From: Actinobacillus genomosp. 2 | GTDB taxonomy: Bacteria; Pseudomonadota; Gammaproteobacteria; Enterobacterales; Pasteurellaceae | Assembly: GCF_029773605.1 (NCBI RefSeq) | Contig: NZ_CP103807.1 | Span: 1,364,001 to 1,428,000 of the forward strand | Direction of reading: 5' to 3' | DNA: 64,000 bases | Shown here: positions 1 to 12,294 of the stretch, piece by piece | Layout of the letters: each line of letters starts with the position of its first letter | How positions within the stretch are numbered: position 1 is the stretch's first letter | Made by a program: the position numbers and the translations under genes | The notes under the pieces: model-generated | The model's input: only the letters and a program-made list of their open reading frames with translations | Database searches by the model: none | What the model was told of the DNA's origin: nothing

Positions 1-57
1 TAATTTATCCTCAAATGTCCTTACTACTTAAAGCCAAAGCGCACCGCATACCTGAGG

Positions 58-585
58 TTAGAAACCAGCGTCCCAATCCACCATAATTGTTTTGGTGGCG
101 AGATCTACTCTTTTAACTACTTGTTCATATAAGAACGGAATTAATCGTTCTTGCTTACCGAAAGCATCTTTACTGTTAGCACGTACAACCAATACATCAT
201 TTGAACCTGTTTCCATTAATTCAGTCACAACGCCCATAGTATAGCCTTCGAGATTTACCACTTGGCAGCCGATTAAATCGTGCCAGTAATAATTCCCTTC
301 TTCCAATTCAGGAAACACAGATAAATCCACACCGATTTCGGCATTCGTTAGTAACTGCGCGCTTTCACGATCGTCGGTACCTTTTAATTTCACAATCAAA
401 TCATTGCTGTGGTAACGCCAACTTTCTAATTCGATTGGCTGCCATTGCCCCTTAATTTTTAAGAACCAAGGCTGATAATCGAAAATGCTTTCAGTTTCTT
501 CAGTTGATGAATAGAGGCGTAACCAGCCACGAATCCCATAGGTTGCCCCCAGTTTTCCGACAACTTCGATTTTTTGTTCGCTCAT
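58..585 (-). CDS. rimM: 16S rRNA processing protein RimM
   Basis: RimM binds ribosomal protein S19 and the 16S rRNA head domain and helps 30S maturation. The 175-residue product has the usual length. It has the N-terminal beta-barrel signature ([16 protein letters not shown]) and the C-terminal PRC-barrel ([27 protein letters not shown]). I chose the ATG at 585 ([10 protein letters not shown]), preceded by TAGGTGA, over a GTG three codons upstream. It follows rpsP by 33 bp, as in the conserved rpsP-rimM-trmD-rplS operon. trmD and rplS would lie off the left edge; an AGGA-type Shine-Dalgarno is visible on the minus strand in bases 1-30. Confidence 0.97.
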   Translation of the reverse strand: MSEQKIEVVGKLGATYGIRGWLRLYSSTEETESIFDYQPWFLKIKGQWQPIELESWRYHSNDLIVKLKGTDDRESAQLLTNAEIGVDLSVFPELEEGNYYWHDLIGCQVVNLEGYTMGVVTELMETGSNDVLVVRANSKDAFGKQERLIPFLYEQVVKRVDLATKTIMVDWDAGF

Positions 586-618
586 GCTACTCACCTACTT
601 TGCAAAATTTTTAATAAA

Positions 619-867
619 TTAAGCCGCTTTACGAGCTTCTTTCACTAAAGATGCAACACGATCTGAAAGCTCAGCACCTTTAGCAACCCAAGCATCAACT
701 TTAGCCACATCTAAACGTAAACGTTCAGCTTGACCAGCCGCTAATGGATTGAAGAAACCGATACGCTCGATGAAACGACCGTCACGTGGTGAACGGCTGT
801 CAGCTACCACGATTTGATAGAATGGGCGTTTTTTAGCTCCGCCACGAGTTAAACGAATGGTTACCAT
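619..867 (-). CDS. rpsP: 30S ribosomal protein S16
   Basis: S16 is an 82-residue small-subunit protein that binds 16S rRNA early in assembly. The N-terminus [21 protein letters not shown] and the following [16 protein letters not shown] are diagnostic of the family. It is the first gene of the rpsP-rimM unit. A leader of about 95 nt lies between a good promoter and the start and contains a hairpin followed by a T-rich run, so read-through into rpsP may be regulated. Confidence 0.98.
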   Translation of the reverse strand: MVTIRLTRGGAKKRPFYQIVVADSRSPRDGRFIERIGFFNPLAAGQAERLRLDVAKVDAWVAKGAELSDRVASLVKEARKAA

Positions 868-889
868 AACCTTCCTCTAAAATGTTGAT

Positions 890-921
890 AGTAAAAATAA
901 AACCCTCGTTCGAGGTGAGGG
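890..921 (-). terminator. Hairpin plus U-run in rpsP leader (possible attenuator)
   Basis: On the minus strand a CCCTC...GAGGG stem (903-907 with 917-921; an inner CCTC/GAGG pairing is also possible) is followed by TTTTATTTTT. It lies between the predicted rpsP promoter and the rpsP start, so it would act as an attenuator rather than as the end of an upstream gene. The tail just after the T-run is shared exactly with the terminator near 12.2 kb. Function is inferred from position only. Confidence 0.5.
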
Positions 922-967
922 TACTGATATACTTTAACTATCTAAAAAAGATAGAAAAAGCGGATAG

Positions 968-995
968 ATTATACTGATTTTTAGCGAAATTACAA
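968..995 (-). promoter_or_regulatory. Predicted promoter of rpsP-rimM
   Basis: On the minus strand TTGTAA (990-995) and TATAAT (968-973) are separated by 16 bp. Transcription would start near 961, giving a leader of about 95 nt before rpsP. It is the only good sigma-70 match I found in the rplQ-rpsP gap. Confidence 0.6.
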
Positions 996-1063
996 GAAAA
1001 GATCTTCTCTGTAATCATTCAAATATAACAAAGAAACTACTCAGATTATTCTTGGTAAAAAAG

Positions 1064-1090
1064 AAAAGCCCGAGAAGTACTCGGGCTTTT
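1064..1090 (-). terminator. Terminator of the alpha operon after rplQ
   Basis: A near-perfect inverted repeat AAAAGCCCGAG / CTCGGGCTTTT with a 5-nt loop lies 17 bp past the rplQ stop codon. A T-run follows on the minus strand (TTTTC then TTTTTT). It separates the alpha operon from rpsP. Confidence 0.85.
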
Positions 1091-1107
1091 ACTAAGCTAT
1101 TTAGCTA

Positions 1108-1494
<387 letters not shown>

Positions 1495-1526
1495 CTATTC
1501 CTTCTTAGAAAATCTAATACCTAAAA

Positions 1527-2516
1527 TTAGTCTTCAGCAATACTTGCCGGAGGCCAATTCTCAAGGCGCATACCCAGTGATAAGCCACGAGAAGCAAGTA
1601 CATCCTTAATCTCAGTAAGTGATTTCTTACCAAGGTTAGGCGTTTTTAATAACTCAACTTCTGTACGTTGTACTAAATCACCGATATAGTGAATTGTCTC
1701 TGCTTTCAAACAGTTAGCAGAACGAACCGTCAACTCTAAATCATCTACTGGACGGAGTAAAATCGGATCAAATTCCGGTTTCTCTTCCTTAATCTCAGGT
1801 TGACGAACATCACGTAAATCAACGAATGCATCTAATTGTTCTGCTAAAATTGTAGCAGCACGACGAATGGCTTCTTCTGGATCGATTGTGCCATTTGTTT
1901 CCATCTCAATAATGAGTTTATCTAAGTCTGTACGCTGTTCAACACGCGCCGCTTCAACATTATAAGCAATGCGATCTACCGGACTGAAACGAGCATCGAC
2001 TAATAAACGACCAATCGGTCGATCTTCATCTTGAGAATGTACACGAGCAGACGCTGGTACATAACCACGACCACGTTGAATACGGATACGCATACTAATT
2101 GATGCGTCCTTATCTGTTAAATGACAGATAACATGGTGTGGATTTACAATTTCTACGTCACCATCATGCGTAATGTCGGCTGCAGTTACAGGGCCAATTC
2201 CAGACTTATTTAGTGTCAAAATAATATCATCTTTACCTGACACTTTTACCGCTAGACCTTTAAGGTTTAACAATACTTCAAGAATATCTTCTTGTACGCC
2301 TTCTTTGCTGCTGTATTCATGTAATACACCATCAATTTCAACTTCTGTAACGGCACAACCCGGCATAGACGAAAGTAAAATGCGACGAAGTGCGTTACCT
2401 AATGTATGGCCAAAACCACGTTCTAACGGTTCTAAGGTCACTTTTGCGTGAGTTGAACTAATTTGCTCAATATTCACTAAGTGCGGCTTTAAAAATTCTG
2501 TCACAGAACCCTGCAT
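1527..2516 (-). CDS. rpoA: DNA-directed RNA polymerase subunit alpha
   Basis: The alpha subunit (329 residues, same as E. coli) dimerises through its N-terminal domain to nucleate RNA polymerase assembly ([21 protein letters not shown] near residues 33-53). Its C-terminal domain (about 250-325) contacts UP elements and activators. The helix-hairpin-helix [32 protein letters not shown] is intact. It lies between rpsD and rplQ in the conserved order. The C-terminal domain is relevant here because CRP, which acts through it, has several candidate sites in this window. Confidence 0.99.
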   Translation of the reverse strand: MQGSVTEFLKPHLVNIEQISSTHAKVTLEPLERGFGHTLGNALRRILLSSMPGCAVTEVEIDGVLHEYSSKEGVQEDILEVLLNLKGLAVKVSGKDDIILTLNKSGIGPVTAADITHDGDVEIVNPHHVICHLTDKDASISMRIRIQRGRGYVPASARVHSQDEDRPIGRLLVDARFSPVDRIAYNVEAARVEQRTDLDKLIIEMETNGTIDPEEAIRRAATILAEQLDAFVDLRDVRQPEIKEEKPEFDPILLRPVDDLELTVRSANCLKAETIHYIGDLVQRTEVELLKTPNLGKKSLTEIKDVLASRGLSLGMRLENWPPASIAED

Positions 2517-2583
2517 TTTATCCTCTCTTTGTTTTTAAGCCTTATTTACTAATTTAATAATATAATTTTTAAAAAATTAACTA

Positions 2584-3210
2584 TTATTTAGAGTAAAGCT
2601 CAACGATCAGATGTTCGTTAATATCTGCTGATAAGTCAGAGCGTTCAGGAGTACGTTTAAATACACCTTCCATTTTAGTTACATCAACTTCTAACCAAGT
2701 CGGTTTTTCACGTTGAGTTGCTAATTCTAATGATGCTTTAATACGTGCTTGTTTTTTAGATTTCTCACGAACAGCAACTACATCATCAACAGAAACTTGA
2801 TAAGAAGGAATATTCACTACACGACCGTTTACTACGATAGATTTGTGGCTTACAAGTTGACGTGCTTCTGCACGAGTTGCAGCAAAACCCATACGGTAAA
2901 CTACGTTGTCTAAACGACCTTCTAATAATACTAATAAGTTCTCACCTGTATTACCTTTTAAGCGGTTTGCTTCTGCATAGTAATTACGGAATTGACGTTC
3001 TAAGATACCATAGATACGGCGAACTTTTTGTTTTTCACGTAACTGACTACCATAGTCAGATAAACGTGGCTTGCGTGCACCGTGTTGACCTGGTGCTACA
3101 TCAAGACGATTTCTACATTTTGATTCAATCGCACGAACGCCTGATTTAAGGAATAAATCAGTACCTTCACGACGGCTTAGCTTGAGCTTAGGACCCAAAT
3201 ATCTTGCCAT
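2584..3210 (-). CDS. rpsD: 30S ribosomal protein S4
   Basis: S4 is a primary 16S rRNA binder (208 residues, family about 206). [24 protein letters not shown] opens the protein, and an S4 RNA-binding fold ([32 protein letters not shown]) spans about residues 95-150. In E. coli S4 represses translation of its own operon by binding a pseudoknot around the rpsM start. The matching GTG start and upstream leader are present here. Confidence 0.98.
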   Translation of the reverse strand: MARYLGPKLKLSRREGTDLFLKSGVRAIESKCRNRLDVAPGQHGARKPRLSDYGSQLREKQKVRRIYGILERQFRNYYAEANRLKGNTGENLLVLLEGRLDNVVYRMGFAATRAEARQLVSHKSIVVNGRVVNIPSYQVSVDDVVAVREKSKKQARIKASLELATQREKPTWLEVDVTKMEGVFKRTPERSDLSADINEHLIVELYSK

Positions 3211-3238
3211 TTTCTTTCTCCAATTATTCTAACGTCAA

Positions 3239-3631
<393 letters not shown>

Positions 3632-3644
3632 TTATCTACTCCGA

Positions 3645-4001
3645 TTATTTTTTGATCGGTTTGCGTGGACCCTTACGAGTACGCGCATTAGTCTTAGTAC
3701 GTTGACCACGTACCGGTAAACTACGACGATGACGTAAACCACGATAACAACCTAAGTCTAAAAGACGTTTGATGCTTAATGTTACTTCACGACGTAAATC
3801 ACCTTCGACAGTAAATTTACCAACTTCTTCACGCAGTTTTTCAATCTGCTCTTCAGACAATTCTCTGATCTTTACATCTTCAGCAATACCCGTTGCTGCA
3901 CAGATAGCTTTAGCACGAGTTTTACCGATACCGTAAATTGCAGTTAATGCGATTACAGTGTGTTTTTGATCAGGAATGTTAATGCCTGCAATACGGGCCA
4001 C
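3645..4001 (-). CDS. rpsM: 30S ribosomal protein S13 (GTG start)
   Basis: S13 (118 residues) sits in the 30S head and contacts the P-site tRNA. It reads [26 protein letters not shown], has the helix-two-turn-helix region, and ends in [21 protein letters not shown]. The initiation codon is GTG (3999-4001) with AGGAG seven bases upstream. A GTG start at rpsM is, from memory, also used in E. coli, where it is part of the S4-controlled initiation site. It is the first gene of the alpha operon. Confidence 0.97.
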   Translation of the reverse strand: MARIAGINIPDQKHTVIALTAIYGIGKTRAKAICAATGIAEDVKIRELSEEQIEKLREEVGKFTVEGDLRREVTLSIKRLLDLGCYRGLRHRRSLPVRGQRTKTNARTRKGPRKPIKK

Positions 4002-4137
4002 TATGCACTCCTATTATTTAAGTTTATTGATATGCTGATCTTGAAAAGCCCGTTTCAGGATACTCAAACAGCATATCAGGACGAATGAGCTGAGCAGTAT
4101 AACTGCTCAGCGGGTTCTTTGCAAGAAAGAATACTAA
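4002..4137 (-). promoter_or_regulatory. rpmJ-rpsM spacer, presumed S4-responsive alpha leader
   Basis: This 136-nt gap is where the alpha-operon leader bound by S4 lies in enterics. It holds a 9-bp perfect stem CTGAGCAGT/ACTGCTCAG (about 4090-4110, 3-nt loop) without a T-run, so it looks like a structural or processing hairpin rather than a terminator. The strong AGGAG for the GTG start of rpsM is also here. Assignment rests on position and the conserved start context; I did not fold a pseudoknot. Confidence 0.45.
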
Positions 4138-4251
4138 TTAACCTTGACGTTGTTTGTGTTTAGGATCGCTACAAATTACGCGAACAACACCTTCACGTTT
4201 AACAACTTTACAGTTACGGCATAATTTCTTAACTGAAGCACGAACTTTCAT
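4138..4251 (-). CDS. rpmJ: 50S ribosomal protein L36
   Basis: A 37-codon gene translated by hand as [20 protein letters not shown] followed by [17 protein letters not shown]. The zinc-binding C-x2-C...C-x4-H pattern (Cys11, Cys14, Cys27, His32) is intact, so this is the zinc-containing (C+) form of L36. It follows secY by 25 bp and closes the spc operon, as in other gammaproteobacteria. Confidence 0.97.
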   Translation of the reverse strand: MKVRASVKKLCRNCKVVKREGVVRVICSDPKHKQRQG

Positions 4252-4276
4252 TGCTTATCCTTTTTGATCTAAGGGA

Positions 4277-5599
4277 CTATTGCCCTAAGCCTTTCAAATT
4301 GGCTTTCTTCAACACAGAATCATATTGTAATGACATTAAATGACTCTGAACCTGTGCGATGAAATCCATAATAACTACCACTACGATTAATAAAGAAGTT
4401 CCGCCTAATTGAAACGGTACTTTCCATAAAGATGTAATGATATAAGGAACCAAACAAACAAAAGCAATATACAACGCACCAATTAAGGTCAAACGTGTCA
4501 TTACTTTATCAATATAACGAGATGTTTGTTCGCCTGGTCGATAACCTGGTACAAACGCACCTGATTTCTTCAAATTATCCGCTGTATCACGTGGATTATA
4601 CTGCATTCCAGTATAAAAGAATGCAAAGAAAATTACTGCCATTGTGAATAACACAATATATAAAGGTTGTCCTGGCTGTAATAATTGGGATAAATCAAAT
4701 AACCACTCAAGCCCTTCGCTCTGACCAAACCACTGCGTAATACTTGCAGGGAATAAAATGATACTAGATGCAAAAATCGCAGGAATTACACCTGCCATAT
4801 TAACTTTCAAAGGTAAATGAGATGTTCTAGCAGGTGCCATCATTCTACCTTGTTGGCGACTTGCATAATTTACCACAATTCTTCTTTGTCCGCGTTCAAC
4901 AAAGACAACAAAATATGTTACTGCAAATGCGATTACAGCTACTAATAAAAGTACAAGTAGAGAAATTTCGCCTTGACGAGCTTGCTCAATTGTCTGCCCA
5001 ATTGTTGCTGGTAAATCAGCAACAATACCTGCAAAGATAATCAAAGAGATACCGTTACCGATACCACGCTCAGTGATTTGTTCACCTAACCACATTAGAA
5101 ACATTGTTCCAGTGACTAAGCTAATTACAGAAGTTACATAGAATAAGATACTTGGATTAGGAACTAATCCCTGTAACATATTCGGTAGGGCAATAGAAAT
5201 ACCAATAGACTGAATAAATGCTAATAACAATGTGCCATAGCGAGTATATTTACTAATTTTACGACGACCTGCTTCACCTTCTTTTTTCAATTCAGCTAAA
5301 GGAGGGTGAATTGCAGTCAATAATTGAACAATAATTGACGCCGAGATATAAGGCATAATACCTAGAGCAAATATAGATGCTCGGCTTAAAGCACCACCAG
5401 AGAACATATTAAACATATCAATGATGGTGCCTTGCTGTTGTCGAACTAATTCGGATAATACAGAAGCATCAATGCCAGGAACAGGTATAAAAGAACCGAT
5501 ACGGAAAACGATTAACGCACCTAAAACAAATAATAATCTTGATTTAAGCTCGCCAGTCCCTTTTTGTGTACTACCTTGGTACCCTGGTTGCTTTGCCAT
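4277..5599 (-). CDS. secY: Preprotein translocase subunit SecY
   Basis: SecY is the pore subunit of the SecYEG inner-membrane translocon (440 residues, ten membrane segments). Family marks include [13 protein letters not shown] at TM1, [25 protein letters not shown] (plug and TM2), the cytosolic loop [23 protein letters not shown], and a C-terminal [20 protein letters not shown]. It follows rplO by 3 bp in the spc operon and is followed by rpmJ. Confidence 0.99.
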   Translation of the reverse strand: MAKQPGYQGSTQKGTGELKSRLLFVLGALIVFRIGSFIPVPGIDASVLSELVRQQQGTIIDMFNMFSGGALSRASIFALGIMPYISASIIVQLLTAIHPPLAELKKEGEAGRRKISKYTRYGTLLLAFIQSIGISIALPNMLQGLVPNPSILFYVTSVISLVTGTMFLMWLGEQITERGIGNGISLIIFAGIVADLPATIGQTIEQARQGEISLLVLLLVAVIAFAVTYFVVFVERGQRRIVVNYASRQQGRMMAPARTSHLPLKVNMAGVIPAIFASSIILFPASITQWFGQSEGLEWLFDLSQLLQPGQPLYIVLFTMAVIFFAFFYTGMQYNPRDTADNLKKSGAFVPGYRPGEQTSRYIDKVMTRLTLIGALYIAFVCLVPYIITSLWKVPFQLGGTSLLIVVVVIMDFIAQVQSHLMSLQYDSVLKKANLKGLGQ

Positions 5600-5602
5600 C
5601 TA

Positions 5603-6037
5603 TTATTCCTCGATAGAACCGCCAGCAGCTTCGATAGCAGCTTTAGCACCTTTAGTTACACGTAAGCCTTTAACAACAACCGCTTTTTCAACTTTACCTG
5701 CTAAGATTACTTTAGCAGATAAAATATCTTTAGTGATTACGTTAGCCGCTTTAAGTGCTTCTAAAGTAACTTCGTTACCATCTACTTTAGCTAAGTCGTT
5801 TAAACGAATTTCAGCAACGTGGAACGATTTTAATGAAGTAAAACCAAATTTTGGTAAACGACGGTATAAAGGCATTTGACCACCCTCGAAACCACGACGA
5901 ACACCGCCGCCTGTACGAGATTTTTGACCTTTATGACCGCGACCACCAGTTTTACCTAAACCTGAACCGATACCACGACCTAAACGTTTAGCACTGTGCT
6001 TAGCACCTTCAGCTGGAGAAAGAGAATTTAAACGCAT
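5603..6037 (-). CDS. rplO: 50S ribosomal protein L15
   Basis: L15 (144 residues) binds 23S rRNA late in assembly. The Gly/Lys-rich N-terminal extension ([22 protein letters not shown], then [20 protein letters not shown]) is characteristic. It lies 4 bp after rpmD and 3 bp before secY, so it is tightly coupled to both. Confidence 0.98.
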   Translation of the reverse strand: MRLNSLSPAEGAKHSAKRLGRGIGSGLGKTGGRGHKGQKSRTGGGVRRGFEGGQMPLYRRLPKFGFTSLKSFHVAEIRLNDLAKVDGNEVTLEALKAANVITKDILSAKVILAGKVEKAVVVKGLRVTKGAKAAIEAAGGSIEE

Positions 6038-6041
6038 TCTA

Positions 6042-6221
6042 TTATTCCTCCACTTTAACCATATATGACACTTGATTAATCATACCGCGAACTGCTGGAG
6101 TATCGATTAATTCAACTGTATGACGAATATGACGAAGACCTAAGCCTTTTAACGTTGCTTTATGTTTCGGTAAACGAGCGATAGAGCTACGAGTTTGAGT
6201 TACTTTAATTGTTTTTGCCAT
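6042..6221 (-). CDS. rpmD: 50S ribosomal protein L30
   Basis: L30 is a 59-residue protein. I start it at the ATG at 6221 ([20 protein letters not shown]), with GGGGTAA upstream. The longer frame would begin with a TTG and add only two residues. The motif [22 protein letters not shown] is typical. It lies 6 bp after rpsE in the spc operon. Confidence 0.96.
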
Positions 6222-6227
6222 ATTCAA

Positions 6228-7096
<869 letters not shown>

Positions 7097-7110
7097 AGTG
7101 TTACCTTACT

Positions 7111-7644
7111 TTACTTTTTCTTCGCTTCTTTTGTACGAACTACTTCATCAGAGTAACGTACACCTTTGCCTTTGTAAGGCTCTGGACGGCGATATGCACG
7201 AATATCAGCTGCTACTTGGCCAATTAACTGTTTGTCCGCACTCTTAAGAATGATTTCTGTTTGAGATGGACATTCACCAGTCACGCCAGCTGGCAACGCA
7301 TGTTCAATTGGGTGTGAATAGCCTAAACTTAAAGCAACTACGTTACCTTTCATTTGTGCTCTATAACCAACACCTACTAATTGCAATTTCTTAGTAAAGC
7401 CTTCAGTAACACCGATAACCATAGCATTAACAAGTGCACGAGCAGTACCTGCTTGAGCATCTGCATTTGCAACACCAGCACGTGGTGCGAAAGTTAATGC
7501 GTTAGCATCTTGATTTACTTCAACTGCATTATGAATTTCACGAGATAACTCGCCGTTTTTACCTTTAACTGTTAATAGCTGACCGTTGAGTTTTACTTCA
7601 ACACCGGCAGGAATATTAACAGGTGCTTTTGCAACACGAGACAT
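7111..7644 (-). CDS. rplF: 50S ribosomal protein L6
   Basis: L6 (177 residues) has two homologous domains and binds the sarcin-ricin region of 23S r[36 protein letters not shown] opens it. The C-terminal signature [26 protein letters not shown] is complete. Standard position between rpsH and rplR. Confidence 0.98.
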   Translation of the reverse strand: MSRVAKAPVNIPAGVEVKLNGQLLTVKGKNGELSREIHNAVEVNQDANALTFAPRAGVANADAQAGTARALVNAMVIGVTEGFTKKLQLVGVGYRAQMKGNVVALSLGYSHPIEHALPAGVTGECPSQTEIILKSADKQLIGQVAADIRAYRRPEPYKGKGVRYSDEVVRTKEAKKK

Positions 7645-7660
7645 TCTTCCTACCTCTCTA

Positions 7661-8053
7661 TTATGCTACGTAACAGATAATTTCACCGCCGAGACCTGCT
7701 TGACGCGCTGCACGGTCGGTCATTACACCTTTAGATGTAGAAACAACTGCGATACCTAAACCACCCATAACTTTTGGTAATTCGTCTTTACGTTTGTAAA
7801 TACGAAGACCTGGACGGCTTACACGTTGGATACTTTCTACAACTGGTTTATTTTGGAAATATTTTAAAGTGATTTCCAATTCAGGTTTTGAACCTTCAAC
7901 AATTTTGAAGCTCTCAACATAACCTTCTTCAGCTAAAACGCTTGCAATAGCAACTTTTAACTTAGATGAAGGCATACTGATTGCAACTTTATTCGCAGCT
8001 TGACCGTTACGAATACGGGTCAGCATATCTGCGATTGGATCTTGCATGCTCAT
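7661..8053 (-). CDS. rpsH: 30S ribosomal protein S8
   Basis: S8 (130 residues) is a primary binder of the central 16S domain; in E. coli it also represses the spc operon by binding mRNA near rpl[23 protein letters not shown] and the C-terminal [33 protein letters not shown] are diagnostic. It lies between rpsN and rplF. Confidence 0.98.
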   Translation of the reverse strand: MSMQDPIADMLTRIRNGQAANKVAISMPSSKLKVAIASVLAEEGYVESFKIVEGSKPELEITLKYFQNKPVVESIQRVSRPGLRIYKRKDELPKVMGGLGIAVVSTSKGVMTDRAARQAGLGGEIICYVA

Positions 8054-8089
8054 GTATTTACTCCCATGATTCCAAATTAAAAGAGGTTA

Positions 8090-8395
8090 TTACCAGCTTG
8101 CTTTCTTAAGGCCTGGAATTTCACCGCGCATTGCAGCTTCACGTACCTTAATACGGCTTAAACCAAACTTACGAAGTACACCGTGTGGACGACCAGTTTG
8201 GCGGCAACGGTTACGCTGACGGCTAGGACTTGAATCGCGTGGAAGTGTTTGTAATTTTAACACTGCTGCCCAACGATCTTCGTCTGAAGAATTTACATCA
8301 GAGATGATTTTCTTTAATTCTTCACGTTTAGCGTAGAATTTATCAGCTAATTTAGCACGTTTAACATCACGTGCAATCATTGATTGTTTTGCCAC
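8090..8395 (-). CDS. rpsN: 30S ribosomal protein S14
   Basis: S14 (101 residues) is the long, zinc-free gammaproteobacterial type. The C-terminus [43 protein letters not shown] has only one of the cysteines of the C+ form. [20 protein letters not shown] starts it. It lies 11 bp after rplE and 36 bp before rpsH. Confidence 0.98.
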   Translation of the reverse strand: MAKQSMIARDVKRAKLADKFYAKREELKKIISDVNSSDEDRWAAVLKLQTLPRDSSPSRQRNRCRQTGRPHGVLRKFGLSRIKVREAAMRGEIPGLKKASW

Positions 8396-8406
8396 GATAA
8401 CCTACC

Positions 8407-9275
<869 letters not shown>

Positions 9276-9285
9276 TACATTCCCC

Positions 9286-9669
<384 letters not shown>

Positions 9670-9675
9670 TTAAAT

Positions 9676-9726
9676 AAAAAAACACCCTTTCGGGACGAAA
9701 ACCTACCTACCCTATGTAAGTAGGTG
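9676..9726 (-). promoter_or_regulatory. spc leader hairpins with U7 run
   Basis: Between the predicted spc promoter and rplN the minus strand has an ACCTAC/GTAGGT stem (about 9702-9726), then CCC-GAAA-GGG (9685-9694) capped by a GNRA-type loop, followed by seven T residues (9676-9682). This resembles a leader with an intrinsic terminator and so possible attenuation of rplN. The terminator stem is short, so this is a candidate only. Confidence 0.4.
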
Positions 9727-9730
9727 GTGG

Positions 9731-9760
9731 ATTATACCCCAACAGCTCGTCATAAATCAA
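9731..9760 (-). promoter_or_regulatory. Predicted spc operon promoter
   Basis: On the minus strand TTGATT (9755-9760) and a perfect TATAAT (9731-9736) are 18 bp apart. Transcription would begin near 9724, 67 nt before rplN. Having its own promoter means the spc operon does not need read-through from S10 past the LRR gene. Confidence 0.65.
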
Positions 9761-9773
9761 ACAAAATTTACTA

Positions 9774-9863
9774 ACAAGCGGTAATATTTCGCCAAATTAT
9801 TGCAAATTAGCACAATGCCATATTGTGATAAATTTGCAAAATACAAGCAATTTTAGACTGCTT
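9774..9863. repeat. Uptake signal sequence and nested palindromes
   Basis: ACAAGCGGT (9774-9782) is an Apl-type uptake signal sequence, followed by the usual TTTCGCCAAATTATTGC arm. Next comes a nested inverted repeat: TTGCAAATT...AATTTGCAA enclosing CACAAT/ATTGTG (9811-9827). A degenerate pair ACAAGC/GCTTGT lies at 9843-9863. The block sits between the LRR terminator and the spc promoter. Confidence 0.6.
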
Positions 9864-9883
9864 GTTTGTTTTGTGCCTAAATG

Positions 9884-9918
9884 AAAAAACCGAACCAGTT
9901 TACTGATGCGGTTTGGGT
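9884..9918 (-). terminator. Terminator of the LRR gene
   Basis: On the minus strand AACCG...CGGTT flanks an inner CAGT/ACTG pairing, followed by TTTTTT. It begins about 5 bp past the LRR stop codon. It gives the LRR gene its own transcript end. Confidence 0.7.
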
Positions 9919-9922
9919 TATA

Positions 9923-11893
9923 CTAATATAAGCTTTTACCTTCTTCTGCAAATCGCTCTTTTAGTTTCTTAAATACCTCACTATCTCTCGAATACATCAA
10001 ATCTATTGAAATATCGCCTTCTCGATTAATAAAGCCTTCTAAAATCTCTAGTTGATCTTCAGAAATATTATTACCCTTAATATCCAAAAAATCTAAGTTA
10101 GGCGATTGTGTTAATAAAGCGAACTCATCCCAACTAATATTGATAGACGTTTTTTCCAAGTAAAGACCTTTTAAGTTTGGTAATGTCGCTATTTGAGCTA
10201 ACGCATCAGCTGTTACTTGTCTTTCATTAAGATCTAACCATTTCAGTTTAACCAGTTTCCCACAGTCAAATGCCTCAATCGCATTACAGTTATATTTCTC
10301 ATCAAAATAACTACCGCTTAAAGAAAGCTTTTCTAGATTTGAGAGTTGGCTAATTTCTGCCAATAAATGTGCAGACATATTGAGATCGTCTAACGTTAAA
10401 TTTTTGAGTTGCGTTAATTTGCTCAATGCAACATTTTTAAATGCTTTATCTTGCTTCACTGCTTCCCCATAAGAACCTCTAAAAAACAATTTTTCTAAAT
10501 TTGGAATCGTCACGATTGCCGATAACAATTCCGCACTTACAGATTTATAATCTAGATGAAGTGTTTTGAGTGAAGTCAGGTTACTTAAATCAATACCCGA
10601 TTCTTTTACTGCTACTTCATTGTGAGATAAATTCAGCTCTTCTAGGCTTGATAATGAAGAAAGTGCTTTCAACACCTCATCGGTAATCGTTACACAGCTA
10701 GTAAGATCTAATTCAATTAAGTTTGTTAGCTTACTTAATACTGAAAAATCGTGTCCATTAAAATCATTAGCGCTTAAATTAAGAGTATCTAAATTCGTTA
10801 GCTGGGCAATTTTTTCTAAAACCCCAACATCTTCTTTAGTAATCCTATTACAACTTAAGTTTAGAACTTCCAAACTAACCAATTTAGTTAATGGCTCAAA
10901 AGTATCCACCCCGCTTAGTAAATTGATTTCTAAATTAAGGCTACGCAAATTAGTCAGCGTTGATAATTCATTTAAACCACCTAAATCCTTAGAGATCTCA
11001 TTACGAGATAGATTTAACCCGTTGAGTTGGGTAAGCTTACCTATGCCTTTCGGAACCAGCTCAAGATAATTGTAATAGAATGATAAATTATCTAGCTGTT
11101 TTAGATAAGCCAATTTGTCAAGATCTTCTAAACCAAACAAATCGTCAGGTACCGTAATATATTCTAGCGATCCATCTGTAAAGTCACCTTCTTCATCGTA
11201 GTAGCCTGTGAAATTAATCGCAACGAAGTTACCCATTATTGCTCTATCGTTCAGATCGACTTCACATTCCAATTTGTCGTTGTCGTCCCAAGTAGGGAAT
11301 TTATCACAAATCTCATCTTCAAATTGCCACTCGCCATTACTTTTTAATAAAAGGAATTTTACAGAATCAGATAAGCTAACCCACCAATTCCAATCAGCGT
11401 CAGAAATAAGATTATCTTCATCGAAGGGTTTACTGGGCGTAATGGTTTGTTGAATATTTTGCACTTCATCGCCTTGCGAATCTTCATTCAAGAAATTGAT
11501 TAAACGGCTACCGAATTGTTGTGTCGTCCAGCCATTGTCATACGTCATTCCGATTTTCTCAGCAATTTGGCGTAGCCCCGCTTTGGTGTTATCGCAGGTA
11601 ATCGCAATGCTATTATCTTCCGCTTGCTCAATCACAAAGTTACCGTGCTTGGCAGACTTTTTCACACCGCTTTCATCTTCAACTCGCACGTTGCGTTCTA
11701 CGCCATTAAGATGATTAATCAATTTACTACCCAAAGATCGCGTATTTTCTTCATCATAAACCATTCCGACTTCATTAGCGATTTGACGTAACCCTTCTTT
11801 GGTGTTATCACAAGTGATAGAAATTGCGTTGTTTTTATCTTGTGCAATGACAAAATTGCCGTGTTTGGCAGATTTTTTAATATTTGTTGCCAT
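9923..11893 (-). CDS. Leucine-rich-repeat protein with duplicated N-terminal module
   Basis: A 656-residue cytoplasmic-looking protein of unknown function with no signal peptide or membrane segment. I start it at the ATG at 11893 (MATNIKKSAKHGNF), which has GGAG seven bases upstream; a further ATG four codons before overlaps that Shine-Dalgarno. Residues about 6-70 and 80-140 are tandem copies of one module (KKSAKHGNFVI...ITCDNT+xGLRQIA..xGM.YD...GS+LINxLN). A Trp- and acid-rich linker follows (DADWNWWVSLSDSVKFLLL). From about 250 to 630 there are at least twelve repeats of the LxxLxxLxLxxNxI type. Such repeats normally form curved protein-binding surfaces. The gene stands alone between the spc and S10 operons with its own terminator. 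It is not a ribosomal protein family that I recognise. Confidence 0.85.
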   Translation of the reverse strand: MATNIKKSAKHGNFVIAQDKNNAISITCDNTKEGLRQIANEVGMVYDEENTRSLGSKLINHLNGVERNVRVEDESGVKKSAKHGNFVIEQAEDNSIAITCDNTKAGLRQIAEKIGMTYDNGWTTQQFGSRLINFLNEDSQGDEVQNIQQTITPSKPFDEDNLISDADWNWWVSLSDSVKFLLLKSNGEWQFEDEICDKFPTWDDNDKLECEVDLNDRAIMGNFVAINFTGYYDEEGDFTDGSLEYITVPDDLFGLEDLDKLAYLKQLDNLSFYYNYLELVPKGIGKLTQLNGLNLSRNEISKDLGGLNELSTLTNLRSLNLEINLLSGVDTFEPLTKLVSLEVLNLSCNRITKEDVGVLEKIAQLTNLDTLNLSANDFNGHDFSVLSKLTNLIELDLTSCVTITDEVLKALSSLSSLEELNLSHNEVAVKESGIDLSNLTSLKTLHLDYKSVSAELLSAIVTIPNLEKLFFRGSYGEAVKQDKAFKNVALSKLTQLKNLTLDDLNMSAHLLAEISQLSNLEKLSLSGSYFDEKYNCNAIEAFDCGKLVKLKWLDLNERQVTADALAQIATLPNLKGLYLEKTSINISWDEFALLTQSPNLDFLDIKGNNISEDQLEILEGFINREGDISIDLMYSRDSEVFKKLKERFAEEGKSLY

Positions 11894-11988
11894 AATTTTC
11901 TCCATTGTTGGCTAATTAAATAAAAAGGTACGAATTAAATAACTTGATTAAATATGAAAAACTTTCGTAAAAAGAAATTTTGTGCTAT

Positions 11989-12116
11989 TTAAGCAAATAA
12001 TTCATCGGTGATGACCTCAACGCCTCTTTGTCTATTCATCAGCCTAGCAACAAAATCAAAAAACTCCTTGGAGGGATAATCAATGAAATGGATTTTACAG
12101 TTGTTGTTTTTTTGCA
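11989..12116 (-). pseudogene. Possible decayed coding remnant upstream of the LRR gene
   Basis: The 457-bp gap before the LRR gene holds no intact gene. On the minus strand two short frames read like protein (KIHFIDYPSKEF, then FDFVARLMNRQRGVEVITDE) if a single-base frameshift near 12057-12061 is allowed, ending at TAA 11989-11991. I cannot name the family, and random open frames of this size occur in AT-rich DNA. Confidence 0.2.
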
Positions 12117-12193
12117 CAATATTTTATCATAAAATCGCCAAACAACTGATTGAATGCCAAGCAATCGATTACTTTTGGCAATAATGTTGATAG

Positions 12194-12230
12194 TAAAAAT
12201 AAAGGCTAAGATTGAAAAATCTTAGCCTTT
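12194..12230 (-). terminator. Strong hairpin terminator upstream of the LRR gene
   Basis: A 13-bp perfect stem (AAAGGCTAAGATT, 12201-12213, with its complement at 12218-12230) has a 4-nt loop. On the minus strand it is followed by TTTATTTTT. It is the second terminator met by transcripts leaving the S10 operon. The 21 bases 12183-12203 match 881-901 exactly. Confidence 0.75.
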
Positions 12231-12251
12231 TCACGATTAAATCACAAAAAT

Positions 12252-12260
12252 ACAAGCGGT
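12252..12260 (+). repeat. Uptake signal sequence
   Basis: ACAAGCGGT followed by CTAATTTAGG. It matches the Apl-type uptake core and lies in the S10-LRR gap between two terminators. Confidence 0.7.
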
Positions 12261-12294
12261 CTAATTTAGGAAAAAATTGACAAATGAAAGGGAA

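Noticed and set aside
2173-2451. Plus-strand frames over ribosomal genes (for example antisense to rpoA, rpsD and rpsK)
   Set aside because: These are shadows of strongly biased codons in the real genes on the opposite strand.
12082-12132. Small plus-strand ORF with a strong GGAGG site
   Set aside because: The frame from ATG 12082 ends after 16 codons (MKWILQLLFFCTIILS), too short to support without expression data.
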